Origin: an uncultured Pelagibacteraceae bacterium
GTDB lineage: Bacteria > Pseudomonadota > Alphaproteobacteria > Pelagibacterales > Pelagibacteraceae
Assembly: GCA_902623785.1 (NCBI GenBank)
Contig: CACNVG010000001.1
Span: 138,714 to 202,713 of the forward strand
DNA: 64,000 bases
Direction: 5' to 3'
Made by a program: the position numbers and the translations under genes. Positions 32,330-42,471 of this stretch are shown in pieces (position 1 is the stretch's first letter; each line of letters starts with the position of its first letter). The notes beneath the pieces are model-generated. The model did not search any database, was not told the DNA's origin, and saw nothing but the letters and a program-made list of their open reading frames with translations.

Positions 32330-32655
32330 GTCAAATAATTAAACTTAGTGATAAAGCTGCAGATAGAATCAAGTCGATTTTATCAAATGACAAAACATCT
32401 TTAGGAGTAAGAATTGGAGTAAAGAGTGGGGGATGTGCCGGCATGTCTTATGTGATGGAATACGCAAAATCTAAAAATCCAAATGATGAAATGATTGAAG
32501 AAAAAGGTGTTAAAGTTTTTATAGATCCTGGTGCTGTAATGTATTTGTTAGGCACTACAATGGATTTTAAAGAAGAGGAATTTTCATCTTCTTTCGTATT
32601 CAATAACCCTAATGAAACTGAGCGTTGTGGGTGTGGAGAATCTTTTAAAGTCTAA
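32326..32655 (+). CDS. sufA: HesB/IscA/SufA family Fe-S carrier
   Basis: LGVRIGVKSGGCAGMSYVMEY, NPNETERCGCGESFKV (conserved C, CGC). Confidence 0.93.
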   Translation: MSQIIKLSDKAADRIKSILSNDKTSLGVRIGVKSGGCAGMSYVMEYAKSKNPNDEMIEEKGVKVFIDPGAVMYLLGTTMDFKEEEFSSSFVFNNPNETERCGCGESFKV

Positions 32656-32714
32656 GTCCCATTTTGAGCATATCAGTATTGCAATAATCGCATATCTTTA
32701 GTATTATAGTGTTA

Positions 32715-32885
32715 ATGAATCTTTTTGAATTTAAAAACTTGCTAAAGTCAGAAGATAAAAAAGAGAAGAGAAAATCTTTTTTTAGAACTCTGATTAAATC
32801 TGTTGAAGCAGGTGCAAACGGGACACAAGATTACGTGGTTAAAAAAGGTCCTAACAAAGATAAGATTGCATCAACTGATCAGTAA
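32715..32885 (+). CDS. Small basic 56-aa ORF, unknown function
   Basis: ATG 32715 to TAA 32883-32885: MNLFEFKNLLKSEDKKEKRKSFFRTLIKSVEAGANGTQDYVVKKGPNKDKIASTDQ; fills the sufA-glnA gap and abuts the glnA stop. Confidence 0.5.
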   Translation: MNLFEFKNLLKSEDKKEKRKSFFRTLIKSVEAGANGTQDYVVKKGPNKDKIASTDQ

Positions 32886-34292
32886 TCAGCAACTGTAATA
32901 CATATCGAACTCTATAGGGTGTGGTGTGTGTTCGAAGTTGTGTATTTCCTCAAATTTTAATGCAATATAAGCATCAATCTGATCATCAGTAAATACGTTT
33001 CCTTGTTTTAAGAAATCTCTATCTTTATCTAAACTCTCCATTGCTTCTCTTAAAGAGCCACAAACAGTTGGAATTTTTTTTACCTCTGCTTCTGATAATG
33101 CATAAAGATCTTTATCAAAAGATTTACCAGGATCAATTTTATTTTTAATTCCATCAAGCCCAGCCATTAACATTGCTGCAAAAGTTAAATAAGGATTACC
33201 AGCAGCATCACCAAATCTTACTTCACATCTTGCTGCTTTTTTACTTAATGTAATTGGTATTCTGCATGATGCAGATCTGTTTCTTGCTGAGTAAGCTAAT
33301 AACACAGGAGCCTCAAAACCTGGAATTAATCTTTTATAACTATTTGTTGTTGCATTCGCAAATGCATTAATAGCTTTCGCATGTTTTAAAATACCACCGA
33401 TATAATTTAAAGCTAAATCTGAAAGTCCAGCATATTTATCTCCTGAAAATAATGCTTTATCACCTTTCCAAATTGATTGGTGCACGTGCATACCAGAACC
33501 GTTATCACCTTTAACAGGTTTTGGCATAAATGTAGCTGTTTTGCCGAATGAATGAGAAACCATGTGAACTGCATATTTATAAAGTTGTAAGTTATCTGCT
33601 TGATCTACCAATGTTCCAAAGTACATTCCTAATTCGTGTTGGCTTGGTGCTACTTCATGGTGATGTTTTTCAACTTTAATACCCATATCTCTCATAGCTT
33701 TTAAATACTCGCCTCTCATGTCTTGAGCGCTATCAACTGGAGGGACTGGAAAATATCCACCCTTAATTCCGGGTCTATGACCCATATTACCATTTGGATA
33801 ATCTTTACCTGTGTTGTAAGGACCCTCTGTGCTGTCGATTTTAAAACCTGTTTCATTCATATCGTTTTTGTATTTGACATCATCAAATACAAAAAATTCT
33901 GCTTCTGGTCCGAAAAACGCCTTATCTCCAATTCCTGATTGTTTTAAATAAGCTTCAGCTTTTTTTGCTGTTCCTCTTGGATCTCGTTCATACGGATCTT
34001 TTTTGATTGCATCTAAAATATCACAAAAAATGTTTAAAGTATTATGTGATGTAAAAGGATCAACAACCAATCTGCTTAAATCAGGTTTCAATATCATATC
34101 AGACTCGTTAATTGCCTTCCATCCCGCGATTGAAGATCCATCGAAAAATATACCTTCATTTAACATTTCATCGTCTACAATTTTTGCATCCATTGTTACA
34201 TGTTGAAGTTTACCTCTTGGATCCGTAAATCTTAAATCTACGTACTCGATCTCTTTATCTTTTAGTGTTTTTAATACATCATTAGCGCTCAT
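32886..34292 (-). CDS. glnA: Glutamine synthetase type I
   Basis: [37 protein letters not shown], adenylylation-site-like loop. Confidence 0.96.
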   Translation of the reverse strand: MSANDVLKTLKDKEIEYVDLRFTDPRGKLQHVTMDAKIVDDEMLNEGIFFDGSSIAGWKAINESDMILKPDLSRLVVDPFTSHNTLNIFCDILDAIKKDPYERDPRGTAKKAEAYLKQSGIGDKAFFGPEAEFFVFDDVKYKNDMNETGFKIDSTEGPYNTGKDYPNGNMGHRPGIKGGYFPVPPVDSAQDMRGEYLKAMRDMGIKVEKHHHEVAPSQHELGMYFGTLVDQADNLQLYKYAVHMVSHSFGKTATFMPKPVKGDNGSGMHVHQSIWKGDKALFSGDKYAGLSDLALNYIGGILKHAKAINAFANATTNSYKRLIPGFEAPVLLAYSARNRSASCRIPITLSKKAARCEVRFGDAAGNPYLTFAAMLMAGLDGIKNKIDPGKSFDKDLYALSEAEVKKIPTVCGSLREAMESLDKDRDFLKQGNVFTDDQIDAYIALKFEEIHNFEHTPHPIEFDMYYSC

Positions 34293-34361
34293 AAAATTCC
34301 TTTAATTTCATGGATTACTATCAAAAAAAATTATAATTTAATCTCGTTTTTAATTAATATC

Positions 34362-34384
34362 TCCTATGCAATTTAAGCATAGGA
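34362..34384. repeat. Perfect inverted repeat TCCTATGC-AATTTAA-GCATAGGA
   Basis: 8-bp arms, 7-nt spacer in the divergent glnA / YbaK-family intergenic region. Confidence 0.85.
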
Positions 34385-34423
34385 CTTAACAAGAAATATA
34401 GGGGTATTACAATCACTGAAAAG

Positions 34424-34912
34424 TTGAAAATGGAAGAAATTATCAACAAAGAACCAGTTCAAAGAGTTATCAAAGCTTTAGAGGTATTTGATAAAAATTT
34501 GAAAGTTCAAATTCTTCAAGAAACTGCCAGAACAGCAAAAGATGCAGCAAATGCCTTAAATTGTGAGGAGGGCGCTATCGTTAAAAGTTTAGTATTTCGG
34601 GCAGAAACAAAATTCCTAATTTGTCTTGTATCTGGTGATAAAAGGTGCTCTCTAAATAAGCTTAAAAAGGTTATTTCAAAAAAAGATGTTTCAATGGCAA
34701 GCGCAGATGAGGTTAAAGCTCAAACTGGCTTTACTATTGGTGGTGTTTCACCCGTAGGTCATATAAATGAACTTGATATAATTATAGATAAAACACTTGA
34801 AAGATTTCAAATTGTATATGCTGCTGCGGGACACCCTAATAGTGTATTTAATATAGGTTTTTCAAAATTAAAAGATCTAACAAAAGGAAGGATTGAAGAC
34901 ATTACTGAATGA
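34424..34912 (+). CDS. YbaK/aminoacyl-tRNA deacylase family protein
   Basis: VQRVIKALEVF...CEEGAIVKSLVFRAE, GFTIGGVSPVGH, YAAAGHPNSVFNI; likely starts at 34424 or 34430. Confidence 0.88.
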   Translation: MKMEEIINKEPVQRVIKALEVFDKNLKVQILQETARTAKDAANALNCEEGAIVKSLVFRAETKFLICLVSGDKRCSLNKLKKVISKKDVSMASADEVKAQTGFTIGGVSPVGHINELDIIIDKTLERFQIVYAAAGHPNSVFNIGFSKLKDLTKGRIEDITE

Positions 34913-35814
34913 GACAACCTACTTTAACAGATTATTCATTGTTAGTTTTTCTAGCAGTAGTTTGGGCTTCTGCTTTTTTTAATATTAAATTAGCTACAGA
35001 CTCATTTGGTCCTATAACTATTGCATTTATAAGAGTGTTATTGGGATCTCTCCCTTTAATAATTTTATGCGTATACAAGAATATTAAAATTGAAGTTTTC
35101 TCAAAGGACTGGCCATGGTTTGCAGCAATAGGTTTTGTAAATTTAGTTTTTCCTTTTTTCCTAATAGCTTATGGGGTTAAGAATGTTCAAAGTAATTTAG
35201 CAGCAATATTAATGTCTACCTCTCCTTTAACATCAACCTTGCTAGCACACTTTTTTATCAAAAATGAAAAAATAAATTTACTTAAAGTAATTGGGGTTTC
35301 AATTGGTTTTGCAGGAATAGTTTATCTATTTTCTGACAACTTCTTAATAAATGAAAATAATCTATTTTCAGCACTATGTATTTTAATTGGTTCTTTAGGA
35401 TACGTAGTTGGAGGGATCTTAACTCTTAAGATTAGTAATAAAAAAAATGAAAATGTTACTGCATCAATTTTGATTTGGGCAACTATAATTTTATTGCCAG
35501 TTTGTTTTTATTTTGAAAAACCATGGAACTACAATCCATCATTGATATCAGTAATTTCAATTACGTACTTAGGAATTATAGCCACAGGGTTAGCTTGGGT
35601 GTTAAGATTTAAAATATTAAAAGATAACGGTTTAGTTTTCCAGTCACAAGTAGCTTATTTAATTCCTATTTTTGGAGTGATTTTAGGTTATCTAATTTTA
35701 GATGAATTAATTACCTTTAAAGTATTAGTAGCACTTATTGCAATTATAATTGGAATATATTTCGTCAAAAAATCTACATCTTCTAAAAAGATCTTAAGTC
35801 AAAAAAATATTTAA
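34909..35814 (+). CDS. EamA/DMT family transporter
   Basis: 10-TM DMT pattern, LLVFLAVVWASAFFNIKLA. Confidence 0.88.
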   Translation: MRQPTLTDYSLLVFLAVVWASAFFNIKLATDSFGPITIAFIRVLLGSLPLIILCVYKNIKIEVFSKDWPWFAAIGFVNLVFPFFLIAYGVKNVQSNLAAILMSTSPLTSTLLAHFFIKNEKINLLKVIGVSIGFAGIVYLFSDNFLINENNLFSALCILIGSLGYVVGGILTLKISNKKNENVTASILIWATIILLPVCFYFEKPWNYNPSLISVISITYLGIIATGLAWVLRFKILKDNGLVFQSQVAYLIPIFGVILGYLILDELITFKVLVALIAIIIGIYFVKKSTSSKKILSQKNI

Positions 35815-36658
35815 TATTTGCATATAATTTTATTAAATTAATAAAAGATTTTTTTAAATTTAGTATTAATAAATATGTGACAAATCTAAAAAGATATCTT
35901 ATTTGTTTATACATTAAAAAACTAGAAAATTTCTTAACATTAAAATAAATTAAGGGCGAATATTCAGAATAGAATGTTTTAATTATAAAATTTTTTATAT
36001 TTTTTTTTGAAGACTGTCCTTGTTTATGAACTGCTAAAGAGCTTGGGCTTATTATCACACTGTGTTTTTTAGATCTAAATCTTCTGCACAAATCAATTTC
36101 CTCCCAAAAAAGGAAATATCTTTCATCAAATTTACCTATTTTTTTGAAGTATTCTGAATTTAATAAAAGAGCACATCCTTTTGCTACATCTACACAAATT
36201 TCACCATCAATATTTGAATTTTGAAGTAAATTCCTACATCTAATTTCATTTGGTTCCTTTATTTTTTTTGTATTTTTTTCTGGAAATAATCCATAGAAGT
36301 CCTTGTCAGGCTTAGTTATTGGAGCAACAATACCAGCGTCTGGGTTTTTAGTTATCAAGGTATATAAGTCGTATATTGATTTTTCTGATATGACCAAATC
36401 AGGATTTAATACAAAAAAGTATTTAGATTTAATTTTTTCAAATGCAAAATTTATCGCGCGCCCATATCCCAAATTTTTTTTTTGAGTAATTACTTTTACG
36501 TTCTTAAAGTCTGATAATTTTTTGAGTATCTGATCGTTATTACCATTATCTACTACAATAACTTTAAAATTTATAAGATTTTTTAGAAGGTCATTAATCA
36601 ATTCAGAGGAGTCATATAAAACAGTTACAATGGTTAAGTCCTCATAAATCTTATTCAT
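35783..36658 (-). CDS. Glycosyltransferase family 2
   Basis: TIVTVLYDSSELINDLL, VVDNGNNDQ, FFVLNPDLVIS, DERYFLFWEEIDLCRR. Confidence 0.88.
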   Translation of the reverse strand: MNKIYEDLTIVTVLYDSSELINDLLKNLINFKVIVVDNGNNDQILKKLSDFKNVKVITQKKNLGYGRAINFAFEKIKSKYFFVLNPDLVISEKSIYDLYTLITKNPDAGIVAPITKPDKDFYGLFPEKNTKKIKEPNEIRCRNLLQNSNIDGEICVDVAKGCALLLNSEYFKKIGKFDERYFLFWEEIDLCRRFRSKKHSVIISPSSLAVHKQGQSSKKNIKNFIIKTFYSEYSPLIYFNVKKFSSFLMYKQIRYLFRFVTYLLILNLKKSFINLIKLYANIKYFFDLRSF

Positions 36659-36661
36659 ATG

Positions 36662-37393
36662 TTAAGAAATTCTATAATCTTTTATCAATTCAAAAAACTT
36701 GTTGTGATCAATCAAATTGAGATATTTATCAAAATTTTGATAATAATTTTCATAACTTAAATCTTTGAATATAAAATTATTATCTTCAGAAAGTTTTAAT
36801 ACTTGATCGTTTTTTCTTTTTAAAATCATACCTATACCTTGATCAAAGCAGCCAACACAGGTAAAAACGTCATTTCTAGCTCGTAATTCTACAATCGATT
36901 TCCATACATCACCGTTCCACTTTCTTTGCCCTCTTGGAATTGCCTGATCAAGATATGAAAGTGGCATACAATCATGGATTAATATAATGCCTTTTGAATT
37001 CAGTATTTTAAGGCTATTAATTATGTCTTTTTTAACTTGGGAGTATTCGTGCAATCCGTCTATAAAAATTAAATCAAAAAAATCACTGTTTTTTTTAAAG
37101 AATGCATCACTTGTTGATCTTACATTCCCTCCACTAACAGGGTCTACCCCTACTTTATTTTCTATGTTAACTTTGGAGAAAACTTCATCTTGATCACATC
37201 CAATCTCAAGATAGGACTTTAGCTGAAAATCACTTATTATTTTATTAATTAGATTTAATCTGTGAATTTTACTGTCAAATATTTTTGGCACAGATATTTC
37301 TTTACGAAATTTTTCACCAAAAAATTTGTGATAAAAAGATATTAACCTTAAATAGTTTTTACTTGTTACAAGTCTATTAATTTTATTTTTCAA
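36662..37393 (-). CDS. Class I SAM-dependent methyltransferase
   Basis: SYLEIGCDQDEVFSKV, FDLIFIDGLHEYSQVKKDI. Confidence 0.75.
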   Translation of the reverse strand: MKNKINRLVTSKNYLRLISFYHKFFGEKFRKEISVPKIFDSKIHRLNLINKIISDFQLKSYLEIGCDQDEVFSKVNIENKVGVDPVSGGNVRSTSDAFFKKNSDFFDLIFIDGLHEYSQVKKDIINSLKILNSKGIILIHDCMPLSYLDQAIPRGQRKWNGDVWKSIVELRARNDVFTCVGCFDQGIGMILKRKNDQVLKLSEDNNFIFKDLSYENYYQNFDKYLNLIDHNKFFELIKDYRIS

Positions 37394-37495
37394 TTTTTTA
37401 TTACAATTTATAGTAGCAAAGAATTAAAAAAATATACTAGATGTAGTCAGATTTGTAAATTTTATTAATATTTTCAACTTGAGGTTTTTCTGTGG

Positions 37496-37507
37496 TTTCA
37501 CGTGAAA
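37496..37507. repeat. Perfect 12-bp palindrome TTTCACGTGAAA
   Basis: Located 22 nt upstream of an EamA transporter start. Confidence 0.8.
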
Positions 37508-37529
37508 ATACTATAGGTTTGGCAAACTA

Positions 37530-38381
37530 ATGAATAAATTTTTACCTTTAATATTTGTTTTACTTTGGTCCTCCGCATTTGTTACAACAAAACCGATAGT
37601 AGATAATAGTGATCCCTTTGCAGCTTTAGCTTTTAGATTTTTTATAGTTGCTTTAGGTTTTTTAATTTATTCTGTTTACAAGAACTTATCTCTAAAATTA
37701 AATAGCAGAGACTTTATTCAATCTTTTTTAAGTGGAGTTTTATTTCATGGAGTTTATTTAGGGGGTGTTTTTTTCTCTATTTCAAAAGGTATTCCAACAG
37801 GCATAACTGCACTTATTGTTACAATGCAACCTATCTTAACAAATGCTTTAGCAGGACCTTTTCTTAAAGAGCATGTTGGCTGGAAACAGTGGATTGGGGT
37901 TGCTCTTGGATTTATAGGGTCAGCATTAGTATTGGGAGTGGATATTGGAGGCGTTCTTCCAACGATCGGAATTATAGCTTCATTCATTGCTTTAATATCC
38001 ATCACATCTGCTACACTTTTTCAAAAAAAGTTTAGTGGCAATATCCCTTTATCTGTCAGCAATACTTACCAGGCTGCAGGAGGATGTTTTTTTCATTTAA
38101 TAATAATCTTATTTTTTGTAGATCCGTTTATTGAATTCAATCCAAGTTTCTTAATAGCAATGGGTCATCAAATTTTTCTTGTATCATTCGGAGCATTTAC
38201 AATATTAATGTTTCTTATCAAAAATAACTCAGCAAGCAAAACAGTAACAGTATTCTTTTTAATACCTGCAACATCTGCTTTTATTGCTTGGATATTTTTA
38301 AACGAGCAACTATCATTAATTGACGTAATTGGTTTCATTGTTGCCTCACTTGGAGTATTTATCGCAACACGAAAATCTTAA
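37530..38381 (+). CDS. EamA/DMT family transporter
   Basis: PLIFVLLWSSAFVTTKPIVDNSDPFAALAFRF. Confidence 0.88.
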   Translation: MNKFLPLIFVLLWSSAFVTTKPIVDNSDPFAALAFRFFIVALGFLIYSVYKNLSLKLNSRDFIQSFLSGVLFHGVYLGGVFFSISKGIPTGITALIVTMQPILTNALAGPFLKEHVGWKQWIGVALGFIGSALVLGVDIGGVLPTIGIIASFIALISITSATLFQKKFSGNIPLSVSNTYQAAGGCFFHLIIILFFVDPFIEFNPSFLIAMGHQIFLVSFGAFTILMFLIKNNSASKTVTVFFLIPATSAFIAWIFLNEQLSLIDVIGFIVASLGVFIATRKS

Positions 38382-38481
38382 AGCATTCAAATTATTGATA
38401 AAAAACATTTCAACTTAAAATTGAAATATATTTTGCGCATTTACATCATGTCCAAAAAGGGCTTAAATTGGATTTATACAA

Positions 38482-40194
38482 ATGGCTAAGAAGAAAAAAA
38501 AAGCTGTTAAAAAAAGAGGAAAGAAAACCAAAAAGTCGATTAAGAAAAGATCAAAAACTTTTAAAAAAGCGACTAGAAAACTTTCTAAAAAAGCAAACAG
38601 AAGAAAAATTCTTAAGCCAAAACTCAAAAAACGTAAAACAAATGGAGGAAAAATGAGTGCAGAGATGAAAGTGTCATCTGTTCTAGATACCTCTCATTTG
38701 AAGGTTAAATTTCCGTTTAAAGCAAAATACGGAAACTACATTAACGGAAAATTTGTAGAGCCTAAATCTGGTAAGTATTTTGATAATACTTCTCCGATCT
38801 CAAATGAAGTTATCTGTTCAGTTGCGCGATCTAACGAAAAAGACGTGGATGCAGCATTAGATGCAGCTCACGCAGCTTTCCCAACTTGGGGAAAGACATC
38901 AATAACTGAAAGATCAAACATTCTATTAAAAATAGCAGATGTATTAGAAAAAAATCTGAATACATTAGCGGTAGCAGAATGTTTAGATAACGGTAAGCCA
39001 ATCAGAGAATGTATGGCTGCAGACTTACCTCTTGTAATAGATCACTGGAGATATTTTGCAGGAGTAATTAGAGCAGAAGAAGGTTCAGTTGCTGAAATCA
39101 GTAATGGTGAATATTCTTATCACATTCCTGAGCCACTTGGTGTGGTTGGTCAAATTATACCTTGGAACTTCCCATTACTAATGGCAACTTGGAAACTTGC
39201 TCCGGCATTAGCTGCTGGTAACTGTGTGGTATTAAAACCTGCAGAGCAAACTCCAGCGTCTATCATGGTAATGATGGAGTTAATTGGCGATCTTTTACCA
39301 AAAGGTGTTGTAAATATTGTAAGCGGTTATGGTTTAGAAGCTGGTAAGCCTTTAGCGTCTTCTAAGAGAATAAGAAAAATTGCTTTCACTGGTGAAACAA
39401 CAACTGGTAGATTGATTATGCAATATGCATCACAAAACTTAATTCCAATAACTTTAGAATTAGGTGGTAAATCTCCTAACATTTTCTTCGAAGACGTCAT
39501 GGAAAAAAATGATGACTTCTTTGATAAGTGTTTAGAGGGTTTTGCAATGTTTACATTAAACCAAGGAGAAGTTTGTACTTGTCCAAGTAGAGTACTAGTT
39601 CAAGAGTCTATCTATGACAAATTCATGGAAAAAGCTATTGCTAGAACTAAAGCTGTAAAACAAGACAACCCTTTAAAAATGGAGACAATGATTGGTGCGC
39701 AAGCTTCATTAGAACAAATGGAAAAAATTAAATCTTATCTTGATTTAGGTAAGAAAGAGGGTGCCAAAGTTCTATGTGGAGGAAATGTTGCAAAAATCAA
39801 TAGTGGTTTAGAAAAAGGAAACTACATTGAGCCAACTATTTTCGAAGGTAAAAACAACATGAGAATATTCCAAGAAGAAATTTTTGGACCAGTTGTTTCT
39901 GTAACTAAATTTAAAGATGAGAAAGAAGCATTGGAAATTGCTAATGACACTCTTTATGGTTTAGGTGCAGGAGTATGGACTAGAAATGGAAATCTTGCGT
40001 TTAGAATGGGTAGAGAAATTCAAGCTGGTAGAGTTTGGACAAATTGTTACCATGCTTATCCTGCTCATGCTGCTTTCGGTGGATATAAACAATCTGGTAT
40101 CGGAAGAGAAACTCATAAAATGATGCTTAACCACTACAGACAAGTGAAGAACTTACACGTGTCTTACAGTGAAAAGAAATTAGGCTTCTTTTAA
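38482..40194 (+). CDS. NAD-dependent aldehyde dehydrogenase with Lys-rich N-terminal extension
   Basis: ALDH motifs [54 protein letters not shown]; residues 1-57 extremely basic; alternate start at 38653 preceded by GGAGG. Confidence 0.93.
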   Translation: MAKKKKKAVKKRGKKTKKSIKKRSKTFKKATRKLSKKANRRKILKPKLKKRKTNGGKMSAEMKVSSVLDTSHLKVKFPFKAKYGNYINGKFVEPKSGKYFDNTSPISNEVICSVARSNEKDVDAALDAAHAAFPTWGKTSITERSNILLKIADVLEKNLNTLAVAECLDNGKPIRECMAADLPLVIDHWRYFAGVIRAEEGSVAEISNGEYSYHIPEPLGVVGQIIPWNFPLLMATWKLAPALAAGNCVVLKPAEQTPASIMVMMELIGDLLPKGVVNIVSGYGLEAGKPLASSKRIRKIAFTGETTTGRLIMQYASQNLIPITLELGGKSPNIFFEDVMEKNDDFFDKCLEGFAMFTLNQGEVCTCPSRVLVQESIYDKFMEKAIARTKAVKQDNPLKMETMIGAQASLEQMEKIKSYLDLGKKEGAKVLCGGNVAKINSGLEKGNYIEPTIFEGKNNMRIFQEEIFGPVVSVTKFKDEKEALEIANDTLYGLGAGVWTRNGNLAFRMGREIQAGRVWTNCYHAYPAHAAFGGYKQSGIGRETHKMMLNHYRQVKNLHVSYSEKKLGFF

Positions 40195-40213
40195 AAGATA
40201 ATTAATATATAAT

Positions 40214-40235
40214 GGCCCGTGAGGAATCACGGGCC
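40214..40235. other. Strong GC-rich hairpin GGCCCGTGA-GGAA-TCACGGGCC
   Basis: 9-bp perfect stem, GGAA tetraloop, between ALDH and DUF779 genes; no strong U-tract follows. Confidence 0.85.
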
Positions 40236-40243
40236 GTATATTT

Positions 40244-40594
40244 ATGAAAGTAAAAGCAACAGAATCAGCATTAAAACTAATTGAAGATATTAAAGCTCAA
40301 CACGGTGATGAGCTTTTATTTCATCAATCGGGCGGATGTTGTGATGGAAGCGCTCCAATGTGCTATCCCAAAAAAGAATACATGGTAGGAAACAGCGATG
40401 TAAAACTTGGTGAGATTGGTGGAGTTCCTTTTTATATGAATGATGACCAATATGAAAAGTGGAAACATACTGATTTAACTATCGATGCTGTTAATGGTAT
40501 TGGCGGAATGTTCTCTTTAGATAACGGAACAGGTCGCAGATTTCTGACTAAATCAGAAATCTGCTTAGTCGTTGATAACGACAAAAAAAATTAA
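40244..40594 (+). CDS. DUF779 domain-containing protein
   Basis: LLFHQSGGCCDGSAPMCYP; typical companion of aldehyde dehydrogenase genes. Confidence 0.9.
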   Translation: MKVKATESALKLIEDIKAQHGDELLFHQSGGCCDGSAPMCYPKKEYMVGNSDVKLGEIGGVPFYMNDDQYEKWKHTDLTIDAVNGIGGMFSLDNGTGRRFLTKSEICLVVDNDKKN

Positions 40595-40602
40595 ATAATC
40601 TT

Positions 40603-40920
40603 TTATTGTCCTGGAGCTTTGTAGCCAATTTTACCTGCTTTAGCTGTAGCTTTTGAAAAATCAATCGCCTCAAGTATTGTTAAATTTTTAACAGCACCTG
40701 ATCCTTCTACAACAAGTTTAATTGCAGCAAAATCATCAAATGATGAAAGTTCTGCAACAACAACAAAATCATAAGATCCTCTAACGATGTCCATGCTGTG
40801 CATCGTTCCACCCATAGCTTTTGTTAATTGCTCTACAACTGCTTTTCTGTCAGTTCCTGGATCTTTCAAAAATCCTTGAAAAGCTTTCTCTGTGTAGTTT
40901 CCCATTATATATGCTTTCAT
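40603..40920 (-). CDS. GYD domain-containing protein
   Basis: MGNYTEKAFQGFLKDPGTDRKAVVEQLTKAMGGTMHSMDIVRGSYDFVVVAEL. Confidence 0.82.
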   Translation of the reverse strand: MKAYIMGNYTEKAFQGFLKDPGTDRKAVVEQLTKAMGGTMHSMDIVRGSYDFVVVAELSSFDDFAAIKLVVEGSGAVKNLTILEAIDFSKATAKAGKIGYKAPGQ

Positions 40921-41023
40921 GTTATACTCCTTATATTATGATCTATAGTATCGAGTTTATGGGTTTTATGTATATGATTTATTTGCACACTAGACACTTT
41001 AAAAGCTCATGTTAGATTAAATT

Positions 41024-42466
41024 ATGTACGAAAAATTTGGTCAATTCATAGATGGTAAGTGGCTCAAATCCTCCTCAGGCGAAACTTATGAAGTTATCAA
41101 TCCAGCTAACGAGGAGATTATAGGTCAAGCCTCTAAAGCTTCACCTGAGGACGTTGATAAAGCTTTGTTGTCTGCTCAAAAAGGACTAGAGGTTTGGAAA
41201 AAAACACCACCATGGCAACGTGCTTATATTTTAAGAAGAATTGCTGACAAGATGAGAGAAAAGCAAGACATACTTGCTAAATGGATGACTCTTGAAGTTG
41301 GAAAACCGTTTGCAGAAGCAAAAGGTGAAGTTAACGGAGCTGCAGATATTTATGAGTGGAATGCAGAGGAGACAAAAAGAATTTATGGTCAAACTGTAGA
41401 AAGTAGATTTGAAGATACTAGAGTTCATGTTTATTACCAACCTGTTGGAGTTGTAGCTGCATTAGTTCCATGGAACTTTCCTTTAGTTTTATCTGCTAGA
41501 AAAATTTCTACAGCATTAGCAGCTGGCTGTTCAGTAATTGTAAAACCAGATGTAATAACTCCTGGTGTTGTTATGGAACAAGTTGAGATTTGTAGAGAAT
41601 GTGGAGTTCCTCCAGGTGTTGTAAATTTATTATCAGGGGACCCTCCAAGTATTGCCCAACAATTAATTGCCTCTGATATAGTAAAAAAGATTTCAATTAC
41701 AGGATCCTCAAGAGTCGGAAAATTAATTTTAAAACAGGCAGCAGACAAAGTTCAAAGAGTTACAATGGAATTAAGTGGTCACTCTCCATTTATAGTTTTT
41801 GATGACGCAGACATTAAAAAGGCTACCGATATGGCGATTGCTGCTAAGTTTAGAAATAATGGTCAAGTTTGTATTTCACCCAATAGATTTTACATCCAAG
41901 AAAATAAAAAAGATGAATTTGTTAACTTGTTTGTAGAAAAAACTAAGAAATTAAAAATTGGTGACGGTATGGATCCTTCAGTTCAACTTGGACCACTAAC
42001 AACAAAAAAAAGATTAAATGAAATTGAAGAATTAGTTGAAACAACAAAAAAAGAAGGTGCAAAAGTTTTGTTAGGTGGAAAAAGACCGTCAGGTTTCAAT
42101 AAAGGTTATTTTTATGAACCTACAGTTTTTGATAACGTTAAAGATGATTATACAATAATGAAAGTTGAACCATTTGGACCTTTGGTTCCTATGCTATCAT
42201 TTAAAAGTTTCGATGAAGTAATTGAAAGAGCTAATAATCATGAATTAGGATTATCAAGTTATATTTGTACCAACTCTATGGAAAAAGCGCATAGAGCTTC
42301 AGAGTTGATGGAAACTGGAACAGTGGCAGTCAATACACCTTTAGTAGCTTTAGCAGAAGCACCTTTTGGAGGTATCAAACAAGCAGGATACGGAAGGGAA
42401 GGTGGTTCTATGGCAATAAAAGATTATCTTAACGTTAAGTACACTCACCTTGGTTTAAAAGGTTGA
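41024..42466 (+). CDS. Aldehyde dehydrogenase (succinate-semialdehyde dehydrogenase-like)
   Basis: VVAALVPWNFPLVLSARKISTALAAGCSVIVKP, VTMELSGHSPFIVFDDADI, FRNNGQVCISPNRF. Confidence 0.9.
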   Translation: MYEKFGQFIDGKWLKSSSGETYEVINPANEEIIGQASKASPEDVDKALLSAQKGLEVWKKTPPWQRAYILRRIADKMREKQDILAKWMTLEVGKPFAEAKGEVNGAADIYEWNAEETKRIYGQTVESRFEDTRVHVYYQPVGVVAALVPWNFPLVLSARKISTALAAGCSVIVKPDVITPGVVMEQVEICRECGVPPGVVNLLSGDPPSIAQQLIASDIVKKISITGSSRVGKLILKQAADKVQRVTMELSGHSPFIVFDDADIKKATDMAIAAKFRNNGQVCISPNRFYIQENKKDEFVNLFVEKTKKLKIGDGMDPSVQLGPLTTKKRLNEIEELVETTKKEGAKVLLGGKRPSGFNKGYFYEPTVFDNVKDDYTIMKVEPFGPLVPMLSFKSFDEVIERANNHELGLSSYICTNSMEKAHRASELMETGTVAVNTPLVALAEAPFGGIKQAGYGREGGSMAIKDYLNVKYTHLGLKG

Positions 42467-42471
42467 TCTAA

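Noticed and set aside
38468-38656. Second Lys-rich ORF in another frame (62 aa)
   Set aside because: Shadow of the AAA/AAG-rich tract; the 38482 frame runs in frame into the ALDH and is the better candidate.
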